DNA of 64,000 bases from Amaurobius ferox (GCA_951213105.1 OX578137.1:82401679-82465678), one strand, 5' to 3'. Numbered from the stretch's first letter, positions 24,901 to 35,378 are shown. The notes: generated by a model from the letters alone, not told the origin. Translations and numbers: made by a program.

Positions 24901-25518
24901 ATGTCAGGAATTCGTAGGACCGTCACCATGCAACCTGACCCCAATACTATAAATATATATTTTAAACCTCTCGTCAGAAGTGGAGAACAAGAAAAAAGCG
25001 TCTTGAATATTATTGAAACAACTCGGCCTACCAATAACTTGACAACGAAGCATTATAGCGATCCTATATACAGACATAATTTCAGTTACATGCCTTTCTT
25101 CAAATTCAAAAAATGCATCTCAAAAAGATGCAAGCTGTGCCCTTGTGCAGATCCTCATATTATTGGAAATTCAAGTAAATTCATTTTATTTTGTAAAGCA
25201 TACCAGTGTGTATATATGATCAAATGTAAAACTTGTGATTTAACTAATGTAGGTCAGACAAAAAATCCTCTGAATCTATGAATAAATCTTCACCGTAACC
25301 AAATTAAGAAAAATTCAGCAATTAATCAGGAATACCATCTTCTATACTCTCACTTTCAATCTCATTCTTTTAATAATATATCAATTACAATCATAGACTT
25401 TGCAGTAACATTGGAAGAACGCATCTGGTGGGAAAATATGCACATACTACAAAGTAATTCCATATATCCATATGGATTAAATTCAATGATGTTTAACAGG
25501 TTATATAATAACGAATAA
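24901..25518 (+). pseudogene. GIY-YIG endonuclease domain of Naiad element, one in-frame TGA
   Basis: The frame encodes 205 codons to a TAA at 25,516-25,518, interrupted by a single TGA at codon 127 (25,279-25,281). A Cys-rich knuckle lies at Cys72, Cys77, Cys80 and Cys82 with His86 nearby, matching the metal-binding CCHH-type feature of Penelope-like nucleases. The VYMIKC motif at 104-109 stands for 'GIY', and NVGQT at 116-120 stands for 'YIG', where Tyr is usual in place of Asn. The TGA falls where the conserved catalytic Arg is expected, just before INLHRN. A Glu in the ERIWWE stretch (172-178) supplies the acidic residue. The nuclease would nick target DNA to prime reverse transcription. 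The frame is open upstream of the first ATG, so the start is uncertain. A CGA-to-TGA transition explains the stop most simply. Confidence 0.82.
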
Positions 25519-25519
25519 T

Positions 25520-27520
25520 ACTTCTAATACAGCTATAGTAGAAACAAGCAATAACAAAAAACGTAGAAGATGGTTCAGAAGTAAAAAAAAGAAGAAAAAA
25601 ACAATATTTTAACGATCGCAAGGAATCTTTCATCAATTTTATGCAACAAGTTTATCAATTTGAAGTACATAACATTACGGTTATTAAATTATACGTTTTG
25701 AACATACGAAAAAAATATTTGCAACAGATGTGGAATATCTGGTCTAAACAAGTAAAAATATGGTCTACAAACGAACTGAACTCATACCAGAAACTTAACT
25801 TGGCTACCATGAGTGACTGGATCAAAAAACGATCCACCTTTTTAAACATGAAATTGAAGGACTCACAGCTCGAAGAAAAAAGTGATGTGGTATATCTATC
25901 GATCTTATTTCAAAATAAAACTTTCAATTGTATCCCATATGGAAAGATATTGAAAACATATCAACAGCATCTTCCTATAACTGATATAAATATTAGAACA
26001 ACTTTCAGTTACGAAATTCCTTTAGGAAGAAAAATTTACAATTATAACTATTTAAGTAAAAACCTTTTGACGGGAAATAATGTAATATGTAATTGTAACA
26101 CCAATCCTTATAAAGATCCTGTTATAGGTCATATAGTTACAGGTAAACTTGAAGTAATCAATAATAATGCATTAATAAGAGCTTTCAAATTAGGTACAAA
26201 ATACCGTAATCCACATCAAGGAAATCCCCTTGATACTTTCACAAAGAATATAGAGGCATTTATATATAAGATGTCTATAAAATTCAGTATCCCAGATTTT
26301 ACATTCAACAAATGGAGATCCAAAGTATTGAATGATTTTGAGTATTATTACAAAAAGTATTATATTTATCAAACTGGATATAAAGAATCTACGGTTATTG
26401 CAAGAACAATATATAATAACTTACACCGATAAAGTACCTGGTAATTATGCATTTACTTGCAAATACCTTTATATAAAAACCCTTATGGCAAATTATGAAA
26501 ATCAAGCTTTATACAGCAGGATAACTATGTCATACCAAGTGATTAATAACAGAATCAAAGCCTTATATCTTAAGGCAGGAATTAAGTATACAGAAAGAAT
26601 AAAATACCCATTTTTAATAAATATACCCAAGCTTCATAAAACTCCAAAAAGCTTCAGACCAGTAACAGTTCGATTCAAAACTTACCTCACTAAAGCTAAC
26701 AAATTGCTTCTCGCAATATTAAAACCTATATTAAAGAAAATTAAAGATCGGGGATCTTATATTGTTGGGAACAGCTACGAGGTCATAGAGATCTTGAGAA
26801 ATCATAAAAAAAAATATTTTTAGAACCTATGATTTTCAAGAACTATTTAAGAATATTGAACTCAAAGTATTATACCGAATACTGAACTTGTTGTACGGGG
26901 AATTTGAAAGGCAAAAATATATAGAAATCAACAAATATAGATCTCTGATTAAGATTGTTATAGAAGAAAACTACCTATATAACGGAATGAATTTCTATAA
27001 GCAAATCAAAGGCATCCCCATGGGTGGGGGATGCTCGTCAATTTTAGCAGACATCTATCGTGATCATTTTGAAAAAATGTCCCATATTAACAATGAAATA
27101 ATTTACATACGTTACGTTGATGATTTGTTAATAGGTTATGAAAACGAAAGTTTTCAAATGAATTTTGAATTTTATCACTCAAATTTTATATTGGAAAAAA
27201 ATCCACCAACCCAGAATAATGTCGTAAATTTTCTAGATCTCAGTATTGATTTCAGCCATAATATATTGTCATTCTATATATATGATAAAAGAATAACTTA
27301 TAATATTCCTACAACAGGAATCATACATTGGACATCTAATTTACACTTGAATATATTTAGAAATGTATTTATTGGTGGTCTAGAGAGAACAAAAAAATTG
27401 TAAGCAGTGACGTCACCAGATTGGAAAGTGAAAGAAAATTCTTACTACAGGCATTCAGGCAAAGATATCCATTGCAATTTATGATCCATTACACCAAAAA
27501 TTGCTACGGAAAAAATGAAA
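25520..27520 (+). pseudogene. Naiad reverse transcriptase, multiply frameshifted
   Basis: After the nuclease stop a second frame gives a strongly basic linker (KKRRRWFRSKKKKKK-like, near 25,556-25,600), then the polymerase region begins in the frame of 25,641. That frame has the CxC motif (Cys150, Cys152) and HIVTGK. It shifts near 26,390 into a frame carrying ITYTDKV, YAFTCK and PKLHK, breaks again in an A-run near 26,806-26,814, and resumes with YDFQELF (motif A), KGIPMGGGCSS (motif B) and YVDDLLIG (motif C). Another shift after 27,400 leaves the C-terminal tail to about 27,520. The motif order matches the intact frame at the window start. It can no longer make a full polymerase. Confidence 0.85.
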
Positions 27521-27753
27521 ACATGGGTTGAGTTTGTGTGAATATTTGAGGTCATTATGAACATTGATTATACGTCTTTGAGAGTAATGACATCACAAAC
27601 ATCTAAACTGCTGAATATGATTATTTTAATGTTATAAAGAGGAAGCATAGGCATGAACTTAGCTGTCTCTGAGGTTTGGACCAATACATTTTAATATCAC
27701 TTTCCTTTATAAAAGGTCTTGTGATAATTTTGATTATCACTCCGGAGGTTGGC

Positions 27754-28002
27754 TACAGTCAGTGCTGGCGTCCAGGAGTGCAGTGCCGCGATATTTAAGA
27801 CATGCATGTTGATAACTGGGGAGTAAGATCACTACCCCTTACCGCCATTGTGTAAGCACTTTACGTTGCCTTCCTTCTTTATTTTTATTTCCATTTATAT
27901 TTTTATATATTAACCCTTTATATATTTTAGTGTTTTATGCTACTGTGCGCAAGTACACTAAAATTCATTTCAATATTTTTCTTTAGAAATTTATCTTTTA
28001 TA
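27754..28002 (+). repeat. Right pseudo-LTR of Naiad copy 2
   Basis: Direct repeat of 24,042-24,299 in the same orientation. It ends where a (TA)n(TG)n tract begins. The two copies differ at several positions, including a lost CCCCCATTA-like segment, so the arrangement is not recent. Confidence 0.8.
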
Positions 28003-28256
28003 TATATATATATATGTGTGTGTGTGCATTCAAACTGTTGAATTACTGAAAGATACATTCATTTCCAAATTTAATCTATCTTTATATGTTCAAGATATAA
28101 TAACTACGCCAAAGTGAATATTAAATGAAAATACGAGTAATGCATTTCACTTTCAAACCTGAAATATTTTCAGAGAGGTAAATGTACTAAAAAAACAGCT
28201 TTTCATTTTCGAACTAAATACGTTAATGAGATTTCGATATCCCAACACCTGGACAG

Positions 28257-28747
28257 TGAAAAGAATATCAGTTTACCCTAACTGTCGTAGAATTCAAATC
28301 TAATTTTCTGAACGTAACTCTTACCTTGAGCAGGATTTTTGAGCTGCTTGTGATCCAGTAATCTAGGTGAAAACAATGAGCACAACACATTTTAACGTCA
28401 CGAACATTTAATGTAACGTACACATACACATATTTGTATATAGGGTTTGTTCACGTTTCCTTTACTTCAATTAATACATTTAAATCCAGAGCGCAGTACT
28501 TTATTATTAGGTTCTATGAACCTTCAATTTCAAAATCATTCCTAAAACTAATTATTAGGCCGTGAATTTTGGCCTTCTAAAAGGAATCGTAAAACCCCAT
28601 TCTTTTTACTGCGCTAACGCACCGGCAAACTTCTTCCATACTTTTTATTTCATGAATAATATAAACAACAAAAATTATCTATTCAAAGCTGCTCGCCGCA
28701 GCCAGAGCCATCTATTGAGCTCTACAGAAATTAGTGAAACGTCAACA
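28257..28747 (-). repeat. 3' LTR of BEL/Pao element
   Basis: 491 bp. Read on the minus strand it begins TGTTGACGTTTCAC and ends CTTTTCA. It is identical to the 5' LTR. Transcript cleavage and polyadenylation should occur here. Confidence 0.97.
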
Positions 28748-28764
28748 TCCTCCCCCCCGATGAA
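28748..28764 (-). promoter_or_regulatory. Polypurine tract, plus-strand DNA primer
   Basis: Directly upstream of the 3' LTR on the minus strand lies a GGGGGGGGAGGA tract ending at the TG of the LTR. This is the expected RNase H-resistant primer for second-strand synthesis. Confidence 0.9.
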
Positions 28765-28986
28765 CTCCTGGAGTTCATCAAGAAGTTGGATCAATATCAC
28801 TAATCAACAATCATACTATGGATTAAGTTTTCAGTAAGGAAATCGTGCAACATACAAAAGACAAACAAAGAAAAAATGAAATAATTGATACATTTTTAAA
28901 CAATTTTGAGATTTAAATCCAAACATTTCTTCTTAGAAATAAAAGTAAAGTCTTATTTAGAGTTCTAATGAAAGTTCAGACACTTA

Positions 28987-31900
28987 TCAGTTTATTTCCA
29001 AGGGATACAACAGCTGCACAGGTCGTCTTATCAGAGTTCCGTTGGGCAGTCTTATTGTACAGGCTCTAATCTTTCCATCACGGCCAGGATGGGTCGTCTG
29101 AATTACACCGGTCTTCCACATTAAACGGGGTATTTTGTCCTCATGAATGAGAACAACTGAGTCTTTCACAATAAGAGATGAGTCTCTGCCTTTCTGGACC
29201 TGGTGTGCTGTTTTCAACTCTAAAAGGTATTTTCTTTTCCAACGCTTCCAAAACATCTCCACAAGTGCAAGACGATAGAGGTGTTTCTTGGTCAACTCAT
29301 CTTTCGTTGAAGTTGAAGGCCTAATTTTTCCAGTGGGCAATGATGTCAATCTGCGTCCAACGAGAAAATGTCCAGGAGACAATGGCTCTGGTTCTCCAAT
29401 CTCACTGTAGACATAGGTTAGAGGTCTCGAATTCAGGATTGCCTCTACCTCAATCAAAGTGGTCTCCAGCTCTTCATATTTTAAAGATGTTCTCAGGAGA
29501 ATTTTCTTCAAGCATGACTTTATTGATCTGATAAGTCGCTCCCAAAAACCGCCCCACCAAGCGGCTCGCTCAACAATAAACTTCCATTCAATTCCTTGAT
29601 TTCCGAAAAAGTCCAAAACTTCGTTGTCTCTAATTGTGGTCCACAAACTTTTTAGCTCCTTATTTGTCTTTTTAAAAGTTTTTGCGTTATCTGACATTAT
29701 AACTCGGCATATTCCCCTCCTTGAGATAAATCGTCTGAAAGCCAGCAAGAAATGTTGTGCGGTCATGTTGGAAACAAGTTCTAGATGTACGGATCTTGTC
29801 ACGGCACAGGTAAACAGTACAATGTACGCTTTCTCATTATTCTTTTGATACAATGGTCCTGCGTAGTCAATTCCGGTTACTTCGAATGGATACGTTTCTC
29901 GCACTCTATCTGGAGGTAGTGGTGCAACATCTTGAGTCATGGGTTTTGCTCTAAACTTCCGACAAATCATGCATCTGTTTATGATACTTTTCACTCTCTG
30001 TCTTCCTTTCAATACCCAAAATGTTTCTCGGACTTGGGCTAAAGTTTCAGCAGTTCCAGCATGTCCAATCTTTTCGTGACTTCTTTTGATTTCAAGATCT
30101 GAAAAATAACTAAGATCAGGTAGTATAATTGGGTGAATTTCACAGAAGTTTAACTCAGCATTTTGCAATCTTCCCCCAACACGCAAAACATTCTTTTTGT
30201 CCAAAAATGGATTGCACGGATAAATTTTGGAGTCTGGTGATACAGGTTTTCCATTGTTCAATGCTTTCAATTCCTCAGGAAAATGTTCTAATTGTGTAGT
30301 TTTTATCCAATAATTTTCTGATTCAGCTATTTCATTTGCCGTCAAAGGTCCTGATAATTTAGTATCTTTGTTTCGGGTGTTAGAGATAAATCTTTTAATC
30401 CATGAAGTAATTCTAAGAATTCTAATAAGTCTGCTAAATCTTTTTAAGTCAAAAATGGCATTTTCTCTCTTTTCTGCTGTGCAACTGGCCTGAAATATTT
30501 TCCCTTTTACTAATTTTCTTTTTTCTTCTTCAACCACCTGAGATTTGAGGCTCGCTGGTAGTTGGGGCCAAGAGGCCTCTTCTTCGGCCAACCATTTTGG
30601 TCCATGCCACCAATTTTCACTATTTCTTAGAACTTCTATTCTTATACCTCTTGTGACCAAGTCACTTGGATTTTCCTTTCCAGGACAAAACGACCATGAT
30701 GACGGTTCCGTTTTCTCATGTATTTCTTGAACCCTGTGTTGGACGAAGGGTTTCCATTTTTCTGAATTTCCTTTTATCCAGTGAAGTACAATTGCTGAAT
30801 CTGTCCAGAAATATGGAATTATTTCTAGTTTCTCCCCCAAATATTTTTGAACTGTCTTGGAAATTCTTGCTCCAATTAATGCTGCCATAAGTTCAAGTCT
30901 AGGAAGAGTAATTGTTTTCAGTGGCGCTATTCTAGCTTTAGAAACGACAAATTCGGTCTTCACGGTATCTTCCTTCGTGTATCTTAAATATAGTACCGCT
31001 CCATAAGCTTCTTGGCTTGAATCTGTGAAACAATGCAACTGCACAGTTTTCGTCAACTTTCTCTTTATAGCACCTTCGAAATAATGTCTTGGAACTGCAA
31101 TATCCTTTATATCTTCAAGTTCATTACACCAACTCTTCCAATTTTGGTTATACTCTAATGGCAGAAGATCATCCCATTCTAATCCACACTTCCAAATATT
31201 TTGAAGAAGTATTTTTGCTCTAATAGTAAATGGATTTAAAAATCCTAATGGGTCATACAGACTTCCAATAATTTTCAAGACTCCTCTTTTAGTTTCAGTA
31301 GCACCATCTCTAATTTTGGAAACTAAATCTTTGATCTCAATTTTAAAGGAATCTTCTTGTCTATTCCAAATGTATCCCAAAACTTTACTCTCACTTGCAT
31401 CTTGACTACAATTTTCGTTTTCGAACCAAATTTCCTGAACCTCTTCATTATTAGTCTTCCACTTTCTCATATTGAAACTTGCTTGTTTCATGACATATTT
31501 CATATCTTTATACATTTCTAATGCTTCTTCTGCTTCATCTGCTCCAGCAATCAGATCATCTACATACATATTATTTTCTAGCAACTGAAAAATCTTCGGA
31601 AACTTCAATTTAAATTTCTTAGCATGGTGTTTTATTGTAGCTGCTAGTAGAAATGGACTTGACGTTGCTCCAAATATGACCCGAGTCATTCTTAGAATCT
31701 TCAACTGACCTTCTTCATAATTCTCACGCCATAAAAATCGAACTGCATCTCGGTCTTCAGGTGACAGCAGAATCTGTAGAAACGTTTGTTCGATATCTGC
31801 TGTAATTCCAATTCTGTGTTTTCTGAAGCAAATCAGTAATCCTAGCAGATCTGAATTGAGGTTCGGCCCTGAGTCTAAACAGTCATTTAATGAATGGCAA

Positions 31901-34455
31901 TTATTTGCATGAGACGATGCATCGAAAACTATTCTCAATTTTGTGGTAGCATGATTCTCTCTTAGCACTGGCTGGTGTGGCATGTAGTACAACTTTGTAC
32001 AAGAATCCTCCAGTATTTCCTCAGCAATTCCCCTTTTAAGATGGTCTTCGATTATTTTCTTGTAACGTTCATAGATGTCGGGATTCTTTCTAAATTTCCT
32101 TGATAAACTTTTCAGTCTGTTGAAAGCCACTTCATAATTGTTTTTCATCTCTATGACTTCCTCTTTCCACGGTAATCGAACTTCATAACGGTTGTCGCGA
32201 TATTTGATTGATTTATCAAAGTTTTTGAGAATTTCTGTTTCAGGTTCTTTTGATCCATTGCCATTATCGACGATTCCTAAACTTTCTAATTGCCAGAAAT
32301 TTCGAAGTATTGAATTAGTTTCGGAATTTAGATCCGTGTGTGTGGATTTTACCGCAATGTTCATTACGTTAACTGTAGATTGAACAATCATCATATTTGT
32401 TGCAGCGGTCGAACCGTTGACCGACCATCCTAATATAGTTTCTGACGCTACTAATGATCCTGACAGTCTTCTTATTTTTCCGGTTACGAATTTCCAATAA
32501 TAGTCCGAACCAATTAAAATGGCTAGTTGCAAGCTATTTCCATTTTTACTTCTATCTGCTAACTGTATTTTATTTTCCTTGCAATAATTTCTTATATCTT
32601 CGCCTGGAACAGAAATTAAAGCATTGCTTATATTAGGAGCTTCAAGTGCTTCAATTGTTACTGTGTCGCGTCCCTCCGGACTTCGTAAGTCGAGTTGAAC
32701 CCTTTTTCTTCTCTCTATCATGGGTTCAGTCCTTCCGAAGGTATAAATATGAATATCTTCTTCACCTAGCACTTTTAAGTTTAACTGTCTAGATACCTGC
32801 TCAAGGATAAATGATCTATGGCTTCCCCCATCAAACAAAACGCGAAGATTCATATTTCTATTTTTTCCAAAAATATTTACAGTGGCAGTTTGTAAATAAA
32901 TCTCGCCACTTAATTTATTCTTTTGCGAAACAGAAGTAACAGCAGTATCTGATTTCGTTTCGCTTTTATTTTGATTATTTTCGTGCAATACTACATTATG
33001 GCGTCCCTTACATAGCTCACAACGGATTTTTGATAAACACTTAAATGACGTGTGAAATCGCTTTAAACATAGAAAACATCTACCCATTTGCTTTAATTTA
33101 TTTCTTTTTTCATCAAAAGATTTCCTACACTCCCGTGAATCATGTCTAGGGCCATCAATAAGATCACAAAATAAACATTCGGGAAATTTCGATTCATTTA
33201 TGTTCAATGTCGCCGCAGTTGGGATTGTTTTGTTTTTATAATGAGGTTTGAAAAAATGTTTATCTCTTTGACTCAGCATTCGAGGAGCCAATTTAGAATA
33301 ATTCTTAGCGCTTTCGTTTCTTCCACTTGAGTCATCCGCATTACTAAACAAAAATGTTTTCTCGCGGTTTTCAATCTCGTTCTTTAGGAATTCTAAGAGG
33401 TCTGAACAATCCCACGATTTATCCTTTTTATTTGATCTATTATAGTCCAACACTATTTCTTGTGGAATTAATTTTAATAGCATTGGATAAAGCAAACTAC
33501 CATAACTATTCAAATTTACTCCTGCCGCCTCTAGACTCCGAATATGAACAGTACACTCATCATACAATAGCCGCAATTCTTTCAAGTGGAAACACGATTT
33601 TACTGGGCTCATACATAACAATTTATTTACACGAGAACGCACTATCGTTTCGGTTTTCCCAAATCTATCTTTTAATATTTCAATTGCGGTGTCATAATTA
33701 CTATCCGTAATAGATAATCCCTGAATCGAAACCAAAGCCTGTCCCTTCAAAAATGACCTTAAATAGCTATGCTTTTCTATTTTTGACAGATTTTTATTTT
33801 TGTGTATTGCACACTCAAATTGATCCCAAAATTCTTGCCAATTTTCATGTTTACCATCGTAAACTTCTATGGTTAATTTTGGCAAACGAACGTTATTCCT
33901 ATCAACCCTTCTCCCCACTTCTTCACTATTGTTCATTTCACTGTTTGCTTCTGATGTGGAACTGCCGATCGTCAACAACTCTGGCATGCCACTATTATTT
34001 ATCGGAAGATTACCATCCGTTTTCAGTTCCGATACATTACTGTTATTTAAAGCTATTTTACTTTGAGATTTGAGTTCCGGTATCATTTTCAGAAATTTGT
34101 TTATTTTTGACTTTGAACTTAAAACCCTATCTCGGTATTCCTGACTCGAAATAATATCCAATTCCAATTCATCCAAGTCATCTATATAATTTTCTATTTC
34201 TGAATCTAACTCAAATACCTTTTCCGCTTTATCGTTTAATTGCTGTAAAAGCTCTTCTAATGTATTTTTATCAATGGATTCAACTTCAAAATGCTCCGAT
34301 ATCTTATTCTGAACTTTAGTCAAAAGACTTCTAAAAGTTTGCCGTTTTCTCTTCAATTTATCGAGCATTTTTTTAGTTTTTAACTCATCACCGGCAGCAT
34401 TTGTTTCATTATTTTCTGTATCCATACCTTGCATACTTAGTTTCGCTTTTGACAA
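28987..34455 (-). CDS. BEL/Pao gag-pol polyprotein, 1,822 residues
   Basis: Single uninterrupted frame; the ATG lies about 100 bp past the primer site. Domains in order: a coiled-coil-like N-terminus (about 25-125); a gag region of the DUF1759 type (about 190-370; ENWQEFWDQF near 204); and zinc knuckles at Cys427/Cys430/His438/Cys443 and Cys460/Cys463/His468/Cys473, with more Cys at 479 and 482. An aspartic protease follows, with FDGGS at 541-545 where D-(S/T)-G is canonical. The reverse transcriptase has Asp887 and YVDD at 964-967. The RNase H-like region has Asp1145, Glu1188, Asp1219 and Asp1265. The integrase has an HHCC finger (His1460, His1465, Cys1495, Cys1498) and catalytic Asp1530, Asp1589 and Glu1639. 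A C-terminal DUF5641-type domain follows (about 1,720-1,815). All domains needed for retrotransposition appear present. Gag and pol are in one frame with no frameshift signal. Confidence 0.97.
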   Translation of the reverse strand: MSKAKLSMQGMDTENNETNAAGDELKTKKMLDKLKRKRQTFRSLLTKVQNKISEHFEVESIDKNTLEELLQQLNDKAEKVFELDSEIENYIDDLDELELDIISSQEYRDRVLSSKSKINKFLKMIPELKSQSKIALNNSNVSELKTDGNLPINNSGMPELLTIGSSTSEANSEMNNSEEVGRRVDRNNVRLPKLTIEVYDGKHENWQEFWDQFECAIHKNKNLSKIEKHSYLRSFLKGQALVSIQGLSITDSNYDTAIEILKDRFGKTETIVRSRVNKLLCMSPVKSCFHLKELRLLYDECTVHIRSLEAAGVNLNSYGSLLYPMLLKLIPQEIVLDYNRSNKKDKSWDCSDLLEFLKNEIENREKTFLFSNADDSSGRNESAKNYSKLAPRMLSQRDKHFFKPHYKNKTIPTAATLNINESKFPECLFCDLIDGPRHDSRECRKSFDEKRNKLKQMGRCFLCLKRFHTSFKCLSKIRCELCKGRHNVVLHENNQNKSETKSDTAVTSVSQKNKLSGEIYLQTATVNIFGKNRNMNLRVLFDGGSHRSFILEQVSRQLNLKVLGEEDIHIYTFGRTEPMIERRKRVQLDLRSPEGRDTVTIEALEAPNISNALISVPGEDIRNYCKENKIQLADRSKNGNSLQLAILIGSDYYWKFVTGKIRRLSGSLVASETILGWSVNGSTAATNMMIVQSTVNVMNIAVKSTHTDLNSETNSILRNFWQLESLGIVDNGNGSKEPETEILKNFDKSIKYRDNRYEVRLPWKEEVIEMKNNYEVAFNRLKSLSRKFRKNPDIYERYKKIIEDHLKRGIAEEILEDSCTKLYYMPHQPVLRENHATTKLRIVFDASSHANNCHSLNDCLDSGPNLNSDLLGLLICFRKHRIGITADIEQTFLQILLSPEDRDAVRFLWRENYEEGQLKILRMTRVIFGATSSPFLLAATIKHHAKKFKLKFPKIFQLLENNMYVDDLIAGADEAEEALEMYKDMKYVMKQASFNMRKWKTNNEEVQEIWFENENCSQDASESKVLGYIWNRQEDSFKIEIKDLVSKIRDGATETKRGVLKIIGSLYDPLGFLNPFTIRAKILLQNIWKCGLEWDDLLPLEYNQNWKSWCNELEDIKDIAVPRHYFEGAIKRKLTKTVQLHCFTDSSQEAYGAVLYLRYTKEDTVKTEFVVSKARIAPLKTITLPRLELMAALIGARISKTVQKYLGEKLEIIPYFWTDSAIVLHWIKGNSEKWKPFVQHRVQEIHEKTEPSSWSFCPGKENPSDLVTRGIRIEVLRNSENWWHGPKWLAEEEASWPQLPASLKSQVVEEEKRKLVKGKIFQASCTAEKRENAIFDLKRFSRLIRILRITSWIKRFISNTRNKDTKLSGPLTANEIAESENYWIKTTQLEHFPEELKALNNGKPVSPDSKIYPCNPFLDKKNVLRVGGRLQNAELNFCEIHPIILPDLSYFSDLEIKRSHEKIGHAGTAETLAQVRETFWVLKGRQRVKSIINRCMICRKFRAKPMTQDVAPLPPDRVRETYPFEVTGIDYAGPLYQKNNEKAYIVLFTCAVTRSVHLELVSNMTAQHFLLAFRRFISRRGICRVIMSDNAKTFKKTNKELKSLWTTIRDNEVLDFFGNQGIEWKFIVERAAWWGGFWERLIRSIKSCLKKILLRTSLKYEELETTLIEVEAILNSRPLTYVYSEIGEPEPLSPGHFLVGRRLTSLPTGKIRPSTSTKDELTKKHLYRLALVEMFWKRWKRKYLLELKTAHQVQKGRDSSLIVKDSVVLIHEDKIPRLMWKTGVIQTTHPGRDGKIRACTIRLPNGTLIRRPVQLLYPLEIN

Positions 34456-34556
34456 ATTTTGACCAACTAAAATAACATTCTAAATTTTTGTCATTCGAAA
34501 TCGAAACTACTGCCAATTCTGTTTCTTAATTTTCAAAAATATCTAAATGTCCCGTT

Positions 34557-34574
34557 TCCCGGGTTTCGGCACCA
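34557..34574 (-). promoter_or_regulatory. Primer binding site, tRNA-Phe type
   Basis: The minus strand immediately after the 5' LTR reads TGGTGCCGAAACCCGGGA, an 18-nt complement of the 3' end of a tRNA finishing ...TTTCGGCA-CCA. From memory this matches eukaryotic tRNA-Phe(GAA). Direct contact with the LTR end fits a standard minus-strand primer. Confidence 0.85.
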
Positions 34575-35065
34575 TGAAAAGAATATCAGTTTACCCTAAC
34601 TGTCGTAGAATTCAAATCTAATTTTCTGAACGTAACTCTTACCTTGAGCAGGATTTTTGAGCTGCTTGTGATCCAGTAATCTAGGTGAAAACAATGAGCA
34701 CAACACATTTTAACGTCACGAACATTTAATGTAACGTACACATACACATATTTGTATATAGGGTTTGTTCACGTTTCCTTTACTTCAATTAATACATTTA
34801 AATCCAGAGCGCAGTACTTTATTATTAGGTTCTATGAACCTTCAATTTCAAAATCATTCCTAAAACTAATTATTAGGCCGTGAATTTTGGCCTTCTAAAA
34901 GGAATCGTAAAACCCCATTCTTTTTACTGCGCTAACGCACCGGCAAACTTCTTCCATACTTTTTATTTCATGAATAATATAAACAACAAAAATTATCTAT
35001 TCAAAGCTGCTCGCCGCAGCCAGAGCCATCTATTGAGCTCTACAGAAATTAGTGAAACGTCAACA
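34575..35065 (-). repeat. 5' LTR of BEL/Pao element
   Basis: 491 bp, identical to the 3' LTR; should contain the element promoter. It is followed by the duplicated target GACAG at 35,066-35,070. Confidence 0.97.
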
Positions 35066-35378
35066 GACAGTGTTCGAGTAAAATGCCAGGTAGTTCGAGT
35101 CAAATGTCATTAATAATTGTTCAACGTCTCTCGTTTGATAAATTTAGTTTTATTGACAGAGAAACCATTTTTCCTGGATATATATGTAGAGAAATAATTT
35201 TAAATTCATGACGTTTAAAGAGACATGTAATGTTTGAAAATTTACCGTGATTGTTCCGTCCGTGCTTTTTAATATGTATGGTATTAACTGATTAATCAGT
35301 GGTAAACGAATTGCTAGCATTTTGGAAACGACCAGTTTTTGTCAAATCATATATATCTGAGTAAATGATTAGAAAATA

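Larger units (their letters stand above)
24042..28020 (+). mobile_element. Naiad-type Penelope-like retroelement with pseudo-LTRs (copy 2)
   Basis: A degenerate element with a GIY-YIG nuclease frame first (24,901-25,518), a basic linker, and then a reverse-transcriptase region with CxC motif (to about 27,520). The nuclease lies upstream of the polymerase, opposite to canonical Penelope elements, and this permuted order defines the Naiad/Chlamys group. Direct repeats of about 250 bp at 24,042-24,299 and 27,754-28,002 bracket it like pseudo-LTRs, which Penelope-like elements form by partial tandem insertion. The 3' end meets a (TA)n(TG)n tract at about 28,000-28,026. One stop and several frameshifts mean it is not autonomous now. 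Confidence 0.85.
28252..35070 (-). mobile_element. Complete BEL/Pao LTR retrotransposon
   Basis: All hallmarks of an intact BEL/Pao element are present on the minus strand. LTRs lie at 34,575-35,065 (5') and 28,257-28,747 (3'), each 491 bp, bounded by TG...CA and identical at every base in my comparison. The 5-bp target duplication GACAG is at 28,252-28,256 and 35,066-35,070. A primer site abuts the 5' LTR, a polypurine tract abuts the 3' LTR, and one unbroken gag-pol frame lies between. There is no envelope-like frame. Total length of the element is 6,809 bp. Identical LTRs imply very recent insertion, possibly still polymorphic in the species. Confidence 0.97.

Noticed and set aside
28257..28747. 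Short frame beginning MNFGLLKG present twice (28,562 and 34,880)
   Set aside because: It is the same LTR sequence read at both ends of the BEL element, not a duplicated gene.
29340..34073. Several plus-strand frames of 60-118 codons inside the BEL element
   Set aside because: They lie antisense to the intact gag-pol frame, have no domains, and are shadows of it.
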